The notes below the pieces were generated by a model. It was not told the DNA's origin, did no database searches, and worked only from the letters and a program-made list of their open reading frames with translations. Of a stretch of DNA of 64,000 bases, positions 56,705 to 64,000 are shown piece after piece. The stretch spans positions 310,001 to 374,000 of the forward strand of contig MBPM02000028.1 of assembly GCA_001695595.3 (NCBI GenBank), written 5' to 3'. The position numbers and the translations under genes are program-made. The DNA comes from Plasmopara viticola (Eukaryota > Oomycota > Peronosporomycetes > Peronosporales > Peronosporaceae). Position 1 is the first letter of the stretch. Every line of letters starts with the position of its first letter.

Positions 56705-57374
56705 ATGGAGCCAGAGACAGTGAAAATATATATCGTATTAACATTGTCAGACTTACATGCAAAGACGAATAAGCCAAACGACTATATAGTGCAGATAATA
56801 AGAAGCCACAATGACGTGAGCTCACGTCTGATGAAACTGCTTGATATTTGCAACACGCTGAAAATAGAAGCGAATTGCCGACGCGACCTTAAATGTTTTA
56901 AAGTGTGAAAGGATGCAACTGGTTCTAATTTCATCTTCTAGAACTTCTCCGGAAGTTTCCGCCTTATCCTTTCGACATTTACATGGCTGATTAGTGTCGA
57001 AATCGATCTGTTTAGCTCATGGTTGACCTACGTCAACGCTAATGTCAAGGTTTTTATTTAGAAAAAAAAAACATCGTGCGTCAAAACAGTTGTTCTTTTG
57101 AATGTTCGCTCGGTGAATGAAGATACGCAGGCCGCCTCCCGAGCCTAAGGATCTCAGGATAGCATCAGTGTTCACAAACAATGTAATTTACGCAGAAAGC
57201 GCATACAGGCATGCACTCAAACATGATGGCTTTACCATCGTTCGACCCTTCTGTACCATCTATCAAAAGGCAAATACTGTCATCGTGGCCACTATTGGGT
57301 CCCAATCCTCCGTTCAATTGACTATTAACGATACTTTATTCCTTGTTTTAACAATTCTTTATTCCTTGTTTTAA
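56705..57374 (+). other. Pair of small conserved frames, right arm
   Basis: Frames 56705-56908 and 57117-57374 mirror the left-arm pair. Between copies the 67-codon frame differs in only a few residues (SDLHAK for SDSHAK, DYIVQ for DYLVQ) and the 85-codon frame likewise (MKIRRP for MKKRRP). Retention of both frames may mean coding function, or simply that the duplication is young. Confidence 0.3.
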
Positions 57375-57668
57375 CTACACGACAGACGCGATTTTATCGT
57401 ATATCTAATCCAGGTCTTCTTGTACGATGTCATTGCAAGTATATCTGACATCATAGGGCATCGACTTAATTGGCAGGTTAAGGCTATAGTTTGAATCTGC
57501 TACTGTTGAGATTTTTACAAGTAACGGATCCAATCACGAGTAACAGAATACACATCAGTAGCAAAGATTGGGCTTTAACGACGCAATCTAAACGAAGACT
57601 CGTGGTGGGCGATTTTTGACTATGATGACACTTATAACGCGGCTTGAAGATTAGTCGATTGGTACATC

Positions 57669-58262
57669 CGGAATGCCACACGTTCACGGCAATATAATTG
57701 TGCAATAAGAGCATTTTCTTAACAAATATTTGTGCGTTCTTGCATTGTTTTCCCAACTTCGTTCAATGGTCGACAAAGTTGATTGCATTCGTCAAATCGA
57801 TGTAAAGGATAGCGCAAACGACAATAAAACGAGCGTCGAGCGAGACGCAAGCAAGAGATGTCGCTAGTGCCATTAATACGCACTTTTGTGGTCTTAGCGC
57901 TGATGTTGTATGTAAATAAATGGAACGACATTGGCAACAGAAATAATGATGTATTACCAGAGCAAAAAGCTGCATGCAAAGACCGAAAATGAGGTACTCA
58001 GACTGGGTGCCCATTGCCCCCTTTTTTTAAGCAAAACCTCATCGCGATGTAGTTAGTGCACGACGCCTAGACGCCACGTGATTAAATGCACGCTGGCCAA
58101 GTGGTGGCTTTTTGGGTCAGCAACTTGCACTAATTAGACTGACGTTGCCGTCTTAATAAACATGTAGTAGTCTACAGAGTCGTTTATGTTGAGGATACCC
58201 AATTACGCTTGTTTTTACCCGGGCGTACTTTCAAAGCCACAAAAAATAGTACTCCTATTCCA
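57669..58262 (+). repeat. Duplicon repeat R, copy at palindrome end
   Basis: Aligns by eye with 59614-60150 in the same orientation (ttcaatggt.gacaaagttgattgcattcg; gcaaaaagctgcatgcaa; tgacgttgccgtctta; the accacaaaaa.agtact ending) and with the left palindrome arm in inverted orientation. It leads into the upstream region of the first effector gene. Confidence 0.85.
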
Positions 58263-58653
58263 AAATAGCAATCACGCAAAAAGGCCAAAAGCATAGTGCT
58301 CGACTCATATGTATACAGGGTACACATAATAAAGTGCTTGAATGATATTATGGCCTGTCTATTTCTATGTTGGCCGGTTTCTTTCTTCTAATATATAGCA
58401 TGTGGCCGGCACTTCAATCAAGCTTTTATTCTACTCCTTATTCCGAGTAAGCGACAAAAGTCGCTATTACCACGCATCCTCAAAACACGCAAGCCGTATA
58501 AATTTCAAAAATACGCCACGCGATTTGCCAGCTCATGTAGGGAATGAAGGTCTCATGACAGAACTATGTGTTCAGTCAAGTAAACCATTCGATCCTGAGA
58601 TTTGATCAAGAGCTGGTTCACCATCTCATCACTTTTCTTTTTCAACCATTGAA

Positions 58654-59514
58654 ATGAGGTTGCTCTTCTCGTTGCTCAAGCTTCTGGCTGGCATCAACAT
58701 GTGCATCGCCATCAGCTTGAGCCCTCGTGCCGATCGTCCAGTCTCTCTTCCTCTACGTCAAAGTCTCGCTTCTTCGAATGGAACAACGCCAAGCACCAAC
58801 GGAGCTGAGCACGACCAACGCGACAGTGCAGAGGAAGACAGAGCCCCATGGAACATAAAGTGGATGGACTTTTTCAAACCATCAGACAAACGAGGCAGTA
58901 CGAGTCTACGTGAGCATCTACTGAGCGAGCAGGCACACGACGACGCAGTTGTCCAATGTTTAAACGAAATCACTGCAGTGGTTTCTCAAACAATAAGATA
59001 TCGTGAGGACAAGGGCCCACGATTAAACAAACTGCTTGAAAAGCTGGAACGGATCACAAAATCAAAGGAAGTTGTCGTCAGGACTCTTGTTGAAATGTTG
59101 AAAGTGCGGGACTTTGTAGGCGTAATTGGCGATGCATGGCTCGCGTCCAAAACGAATCCTGCTCAAGTGTTGGAAATGTTGCAGGAATATTTATTGAGGC
59201 AAGGCCAGGTCGATTTTGTCCCCAGCGATCTGTTCGTCCCGTGGCTTAAGTACGTCAGCAAATATTGGAAGAAAAGTCCTCTCGCGGAATCGGAATGGGA
59301 CAGTTTAGTGGCGGCGTCAAAAGAATTGAAATTTAACGATCACTATCCGAATGGACTCCCTGTTCCTCTCAGAGAACAACTATCGGAGGACGAATTGAAG
59401 ACTTTTAATGCACTTTTTGATCAAGCAGAACATGCAAATAGGCGTGCGATGGAACATGATGGAGACCTTAGTCCTCCTGTATCTTTGTCATCGTGGTCAC
59501 AAATTTTACGTTAA
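58654..59514 (+). CDS. RXLR-like secreted effector candidate with WY/LWY-type module, copy 1
   Basis: An intronless frame of 286 residues. Residues 1-19 (MRLLFSLLKLLAGINMCIA) form a clear signal peptide. A low-complexity region follows with LPLRQSLASS, a degenerate match to the RXLR position, and about 25 residues later the acidic SAEEDR, an EER-like motif. The C-terminal half is helical with Trp/Tyr spacing of WY/LWY modules: KWMDFF, DAWLASKTNPAQVLEMLQEY and FVPWLKYVSKYWKK. In oomycetes such proteins are typically delivered into host cells and act on host regulators; the target here is unknown. The neighbour at 60774 is a paralogue in the same direction and the third member at 62574 is broken. 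A pyrimidine-rich leader just upstream of the ATG is shared by all three. Confidence 0.82.
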   Translation: MRLLFSLLKLLAGINMCIAISLSPRADRPVSLPLRQSLASSNGTTPSTNGAEHDQRDSAEEDRAPWNIKWMDFFKPSDKRGSTSLREHLLSEQAHDDAVVQCLNEITAVVSQTIRYREDKGPRLNKLLEKLERITKSKEVVVRTLVEMLKVRDFVGVIGDAWLASKTNPAQVLEMLQEYLLRQGQVDFVPSDLFVPWLKYVSKYWKKSPLAESEWDSLVAASKELKFNDHYPNGLPVPLREQLSEDELKTFNALFDQAEHANRRAMEHDGDLSPPVSLSSWSQILR

Positions 59515-59613
59515 AGTCAATTTTACATTATTTAAGATTAGCGCGTCACAATTTTTTCGTCCACGACATATAAATTCTACATTACATGACCCGTGCGATC
59601 ATAACCTTATTTA

Positions 59614-60150
59614 GGGAATGCTACACGTTCGCGACAATATTATTGGGCAATAATACCAGTTTTTTCTCCGAGCAAAAGGTGGTGATTGCATTTTTATTCA
59701 ACTTCGTTCAATGGTTGACAAAGTTGATTGCATTCGCCAAATCGACGTAACAGATGGCGCAAACGACAACAAAACGAGCGTCGAGCGCGGGAGAAATGTC
59801 GCTCCTGCCATAAAACGAACTTTTTGCGGAGTTAGCGCTAATCTATTGTATGCAACGACAACGGCAACAGAGGAAACGATGTATCATTGAAGCAAAAAGC
59901 TGCATGCAAGGACCAAAAAGAGGTACTGAGACGGGGTACCCATTGTACCCTATTTTAGAGTAAGATCTCGTCGCGATGGAGTTAGTGCATGACGCCTGGA
60001 CGCCACGTGATCGAATGCACGCTGACCAAGTGGTCGCTTTTTTGGGTCAGCAACTTGGCTGACGTTGCCGTCTTAAGATGAGCGGGTAGTAGTCTGCCAA
60101 GTTGTGGGTACTTGGTTTTACTTGTGTAAAAACCACAAAAAGAGTACTAC
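59614..60150 (+). repeat. Duplicon repeat R, second direct copy
   Basis: Direct copy of 57669-58262, upstream of the second effector gene. Homology is interrupted at 60151 by the SINE-like insertion and resumes after 60487. It places the repeat and effector gene together in one duplicated unit of about 2 kb. Confidence 0.85.
60137..60150. repeat. Target-site duplication of SINE-like element, left
   Basis: The sequence aaaaagagtactac is repeated exactly at 60474-60487. The paralogous empty site in copy 1, near 58240-58255, has a single related word (acaaaaaatagtactcc). Confidence 0.88.
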
Positions 60151-60473
60151 TATTGTATTGTATTACGTTGTCGCGTTGCCAAGTTATGCACGTGCTAGGC
60201 TCAGTCTGGCTAGTCCACGGCATAGAGTGGTGTCCGCATACGTCGGGTTTCGTTCGGCGGGCAATGCAGCCAGCACCGAGGTCGTGAGGGTCTTTCATTA
60301 TTTTGTTTAGCTCTGACTTGGTAAGAGCCCAGGTGGCGCCCTGGTGCTGGAGACCGTCGCGTCGAGGATGAGACTCGTTAGAGACCTGCAGATGCCCGAG
60401 AGCACCTGCCCGAAGCGCGCGAGAATTTAGCCCCTGCGCTTGGAAGGAGGGCGTCACCCCAACCTTTTCCCTG
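60151..60473 (-). mobile_element. SINE-like retroposon (323 bp)
   Basis: A 323-bp insertion bounded by an exact 14-bp direct repeat; the paralogous duplicon lacks it. Read on the minus strand it ends in a short AATAC-type tail (acgtaatacaatacaata), as in many SINEs. Near its start it has a tRNA-like stretch with a possible B-box (gagtctcatcctcg) at a plausible distance. A partial second copy lies at 7639-7816. It has no coding capacity: the 152-codon frame over it at 60047-60505 is not conserved in the second copy. tRNA-derived SINEs are known in Phytophthora genomes; assignment to one of those families needs a search. Confidence 0.75.
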
Positions 60474-60487
60474 AAAAAGAGTACTAC
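60474..60487. repeat. Target-site duplication of SINE-like element, right
   Basis: Exact repeat of 60137-60150, directly followed by resumed duplicon sequence. Confidence 0.88.
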
Positions 60488-60773
60488 GTATTTTAAAAAA
60501 GGCAACTACTCAGACTAAAAGCATGAAATACATATTAAGGTGCCTGAAAATATTATGGATATATAGCATTGTTGGTAATTTAATCAGGTATTTATTTTAA
60601 TTCTCATTCCGAATTAAAGACTAAAGTCGCTACTGCGATAACGGTAGGAAATGTTGTCCCAATTACCACGCATGTAGAGCTTCCCAAAAACAAGCCGGAC
60701 TGAATGTCTCATGACAGAAAAACCATGGTCCGTCGATTCCCCATTGCATCACTCTTGTCTTTCAGCCATGAAA

Positions 60774-61547
60774 ATGAAGTTGCTCTTCTCGTTGCTCACG
60801 TTTTTGGCTGGCATCAACATGTGCATCGCCATCAGTGTGAGCCCACGTGACCATCATCCGGTGCCTCACTCTCTACGACAAAGTCTCTCGCCTTTAAATG
60901 GTACAGTGCCAATTGACGACGAGGCTGAGCACGACCAACGCGACAGGGCCGAGGAAGACAGAGGATTATGGGGCACAAGGTGGACGGACATTTTCACACA
61001 CTCAAACAACAAGGGCAGCGATAGTTTACGTGAACATTTCCTGAGCCAGCAGGTAGACAAAGACGCGGTTTCCGAGTGTTTGGAAGACATCACGGCCTTG
61101 GTTTCTCAAACCATTAGATATGATGGGGACAAGGGCCCACAATTGAACAAACTGTTTATAACGCTGAAAAAGATCACAAAATCAGACGATTATGTCCTCA
61201 AGACTCGTGTGGCGATGTTTCAAGCCCGAGACACTGTGGACGTGATCGGCGATGCATGGCTCGCGTCCAAAACGAAACCTGATCAACTGTTGAAACTGTT
61301 GAAGGGATATTTAAAGAGGCAAGGACAGACCAACTTTGTCCAAAGCGATCTGTTCATTCCGTGGCTAAAGTACGTCCACAAATATTGGACGAAATGTTCT
61401 CGCTCAACATCGGTGTGGAACAGTTTAGTGGCGTCTTCGAACAAATTGAATTTTTTTCATCACTATCCGAATGGGCTCCCGGCTCCTCTTAGAACACGGC
61501 TATCGGAGGGTGAAACGGGGACCTTTAATGCACTTTTTAAAAATTAG
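60774..61547 (+). CDS. RXLR-like secreted effector candidate with WY/LWY-type module, copy 2
   Basis: The start aligned with copy 1 is at 60774 (257 residues); an ATG two codons upstream at 60768 is in frame, and another at 60711 is less likely because it buries the signal peptide. The N-terminus MKLLFSLLTFLAGINMCIA is a signal peptide. HSLRQSLSPLNG occupies the RXLR position without a true R-x-L-R, and DRAEEDR is the EER-like motif. The module sequence parallels copy 1: RWTDIF, DAWLASKTKPDQLLKLLKGY and FIPWLKYVHKYWTK. The C-terminus is about 20 residues shorter than in copy 1. Divergence in the surface-like helices with conserved core Trp/Leu/Tyr is the usual pattern in such families. Confidence 0.82.
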   Translation: MKLLFSLLTFLAGINMCIAISVSPRDHHPVPHSLRQSLSPLNGTVPIDDEAEHDQRDRAEEDRGLWGTRWTDIFTHSNNKGSDSLREHFLSQQVDKDAVSECLEDITALVSQTIRYDGDKGPQLNKLFITLKKITKSDDYVLKTRVAMFQARDTVDVIGDAWLASKTKPDQLLKLLKGYLKRQGQTNFVQSDLFIPWLKYVHKYWTKCSRSTSVWNSLVASSNKLNFFHHYPNGLPAPLRTRLSEGETGTFNALFKN

Positions 61548-62573
61548 AAATTGCAAATAGGCATGCAATGGAACACGGGGGGGGGCTTAGTTCTCCTGTA
61601 TCCTTCATCTGAGGCAAGTACGTCACGGAGAATTTTTACGTTGAAGTCAGTTCTAAGTATTGTTGACTCTAAACGATCAGCACCTAAAAATTGATTTATT
61701 ACTCTTTGATGTTCTAGTCCTTAAGGGGCACGCCTACTTCTTCGGTTCTGCTTCAGATTTTTATGCATGCAGCATAGCAGACGTGGCAGTGTCGTGATCG
61801 AGCTTTGTCGACAGCTTAAGTTGCTGAACTCTATGGAAGTGCTGATTAGACAGCTTTGATACAGGATCGAAAAATTCGACAAGAGGATAGTATACTAGAA
61901 GATACACCAAGAACGGAGATTGTGCAACATGAGCCTCTTCTTGACACGTGCGACGCCGTAGACGAGCACGAAGAGAATAGCAATGAAGCTATAATTAACA
62001 ATGATGGCGTTGATGACGCGCTTTTCGATGAAAGTTTAAGGACAAATTGGTCGGCACGTCTGGAAAGCCACTCAATATTATTGTGCAAAAGGAACACTTC
62101 TCCGACAACATGTGGTGCCAAGCAAAAGGTGCCTAATGTTGACATTTGCTTTTTTCCACCAACTTTATCCAATCATCGATCAACTTTAGTGTAAACGACG
62201 GCGTAGAAAGTGTCGAGCGATTAAAGAAATTCAACCCCACTCCCTCGATAATGCAGTTCACTCACGTAGCGTCGTTGCGTCGACGAGAATTGCGACGATT
62301 TTGTACTTTTGAAACATCTGAGTATCCCTATTTTTATTATCAATGAGAAAATAGAGCTATTTAGTCGTAACATCGTGTGTACGCGAGTCAAGACCTCTCC
62401 CAGGGAGATGGTAGAAAGTCTCATTCATTATTCAAAAATGAAATCGGGTTTAACCACATGTCTTATGACCAAAACATGCGGCTATCCTTAGATTGGCCGA
62501 TACGTAGTCTTGAGGTGGCTAAATGGCTAGCTTTGATCCCTTGTCATCTAACTTTCTTTCTTGCTCCATTGCA
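61548..62573 (+). other. Inter-effector region with a repeated acidic frame
   Basis: The plus-strand frame 61856-62194 (112 codons) contains QHEPLLDTCDAVDEHEEN. A related piece at about 63790-63960 reads QYEPLLDKSDAVDEQKRN, in the same position relative to the third effector gene. The shared frame suggests a once-coding sequence carried along with each duplicon. The family is not recognised. The rest of the interval holds only short frames and the promoter of the third effector copy. Confidence 0.45.
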
Positions 62574-63321
62574 ATGAAGTTGCTCAAGTTTCTGGCCAGT
62601 GTCACCGTATGCATCGCTTTCGACTCGGGCGTTAAAAGCTTAAGCGACGTTCATTCCGACTCTCACTCTATACAAAAGGGGCGCGCTCAAAAGCGACATG
62701 GCAGAGGAAGAGAGGCTTGCTAGTGAAACCTTTGCGAGCGTGGGGCGCTATTTTGGGCGTCCAGCCGCCAAAGAGAATGCGAAGCTGTCGGAGAAACTCT
62801 TACCATTGGGGAGAGACGAAGATGGTTTTGCCACGAATGCGAAGCTAGTTGTTGGCTTGTTTGAAGAAGTAAAAATGGGCCGTAAGGACAAGGGCCCACA
62901 GTTGATAAAACTGGTTGTCAAGATGCAAAAGGTCGAGGAATCAAAGGAATTTGCCGACACGACCATGGTGACGATGTTAAAAAACCCCAAGACGACGAAT
63001 TTGGTCGTCAAAGAATGGATCGAGTCTGGGAAAACTCCAACTGAAGCATCCGAGTTTTTGCTACGACATGTAAAGGACCAGAAGTGGATCGATTTTGTCA
63101 ATAGTGATATGTTCCATCCGTGGCTGACCTACGTCAGCAGATATTATATGAATATGAAAGATAAATCAACTCTTTTGGACAAGTTAGCCTTGGCGACTTC
63201 TGTGAAAAAATTGTTCCGTGAAAATCGCAATGCGGACGAAGTTACGGCGGCTAATGCCAAACTTGGTACAACTGAGGAGGGGAGATTAGTTGATGAGATA
63301 ATTGCATTTGCTCCAGCATAA
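62574..63321 (+). pseudogene. RXLR-like effector gene, copy 3, frame-broken
   Basis: The start at 62574 gives a signal peptide (MKLLKFLASVTVCIAFDSGV), but this frame stops near 62723 in a basic run. The remainder, from about 62644 to 63321, is open one frame over; it carries an EEER motif just after 62698 and module sequence parallel to the other copies: KEWIESGKTPTEASEFLLRH and FHPWLTYVSRYYMN. The break therefore lies between the signal peptide and the EER motif, at about 62640-62690. It may be a real lesion, a sequencing error or, less likely, an unrecognised splice. Compared with copies 1 and 2 the N-terminal spacer is shorter. No repaired reading is given. Confidence 0.75.
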
Positions 63322-64000
63322 AGCACCAACGAACATGCAACGGACAGTGAAAGTCTTCCCGTCGTGTGAGTGTCGTGTACCATCCATCAAATGGAAGTAC
63401 TCATAGTGAAGACCGTTTTGATCCCGATCCTACGTCCCTTTATACGATTAGCACTTTAATTTTGCATACATGCGCATTGTTTCTTTTCGTCTATCTAAAT
63501 TAATTTGACCTCGTTTTTTTACGCGATCAGTATTGTATTCTTAAGTAATGACTACTTTGAAGTGTTAAAGCAACGTTTAGTATCACACATTCAAATAATT
63601 AGTAGCGCAATACTTGAAGCATGGCAGACATTGTAGCGTTAAAATTGTATACACCCATAGCCGACCTTTTAAGCTGCTGCTGAAAAGGCTCACACCCCGA
63701 TTATTTTGACTGAGGTGAAGCTGTTTACCTATACCTCTCAAGCGGAATAGTGTCCTCTTTTGCTCTTAATGGTGAACTCTGGTGTGAACGTACGATACGC
63801 CAACAACGAAGAATGTACAATATGAGCCACTTCTCGACAAGAGCGACGCCGTGGACGAGCAGAAAAGGAATGACAATAACGTTGCAATCACACACTCCTT
63901 GACAAGTGCTTTCATACTCAAAAATCGCATCCAAAGACTAGAAAAACGGCATGCATGACAAGCCACTCGCTCGTGCCAACATTATTGTGCAAAAGTTGCC
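63322..64000 (+). repeat. 3' flank and start of a further duplicon
   Basis: No gene is complete here. From about 63785 to the edge the sequence resembles 61905-62095 (gcgacgccgt.gacgagca, ending attattgtgcaaaag), so the tandem duplication continues toward or beyond the right edge, where a fourth effector copy would be expected about 0.5 kb outside the window. Confidence 0.6.

Larger units (their letters stand above)
54505..58070. repeat. Right arm of the giant inverted repeat
   Basis: Partner of 50205-53749. Unlike the left arm, its outer end runs on without a break into sequence shared with the effector array (58070-58260), so the left arm's outer end at 50205 looks like the true breakpoint. 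Local differences include a replacement near 55910 (tttatgttgacgattca against taccc in the left arm) that changes a reading frame. Confidence 0.95.

Noticed and set aside
60047..60505. 152-codon minus-strand frame over the SINE-like insertion
   Set aside because: It spans the insertion boundaries and target duplication and is not kept in the second copy at 7639-7816.

Overview
The window reads as nuclear DNA of an oomycete, most likely a Phytophthora-like or downy-mildew-like plant pathogen. The reasons are: compact genes with short GT-AG introns (58-135 nt); long AT-rich, repeat-filled gaps between small islands of conserved genes; a tandem family of secreted proteins with an acidic EER-like motif and WY/LWY-type modules at the right end; and Ty3/gypsy, Ty1/copia, LINE and SINE-like elements. 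A radial-spoke gene suggests a lineage that still makes flagellated zoospores. The organism is inferred from sequence features only.

Layout. 1-5.4 kb: gene-poor, with a gypsy relic and the first copy of a decayed coding element. 5.4-13.3 kb: a gene island with very-long-chain acyl-CoA dehydrogenase, a patatin-type lipase and a guanylate-binding-protein-like GTPase; the last two end 19 bp apart, tail to tail. 14.9-16.2 kb: second copy of the decayed element. 16.3-19.7 kb: radial spoke protein RSPH9, convergent with a Dicer-type helicase that has no RNase III domain. 19.7-28.3 kb: gene-poor, with a wrecked LWY-type effector gene and a decayed gypsy element. 28.4-31.6 kb: NEMF/Rqc2. 33.2-41.9 kb: an old copia element (minus strand) split by a 5'-truncated LINE (plus strand) with a perfect 19-bp target duplication. 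43.8-49.4 kb: a second island with eIF2B-epsilon, an unknown single-pass membrane protein, dolichyl-phosphate mannosyltransferase (five exons) and a CDV3-like protein. 50.2-58.07 kb: a very large palindrome with arms of about 3.5 kb around a spacer of about 0.75 kb, carrying two divergently oriented copies of an unrecognised gene. 58.6-64 kb: three tandem effector-like genes, one broken, with associated duplicated repeats and a SINE-like insertion.

The island genes are housekeeping and do not form one pathway: lipid oxidation and lipolysis (ACADVL-like, patatin), translation and ribosome quality control (eIF2B-epsilon, NEMF), glycosylation (DPM1) and flagellar motility (RSPH9). The least explained parts are the palindrome with its paired unknown genes, and the duplicated unrecognised element at 1.5-2.6 and 15.0-16.2 kb. 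All exon joins were read by eye from splice signals, frame and family resemblance, without transcript data.
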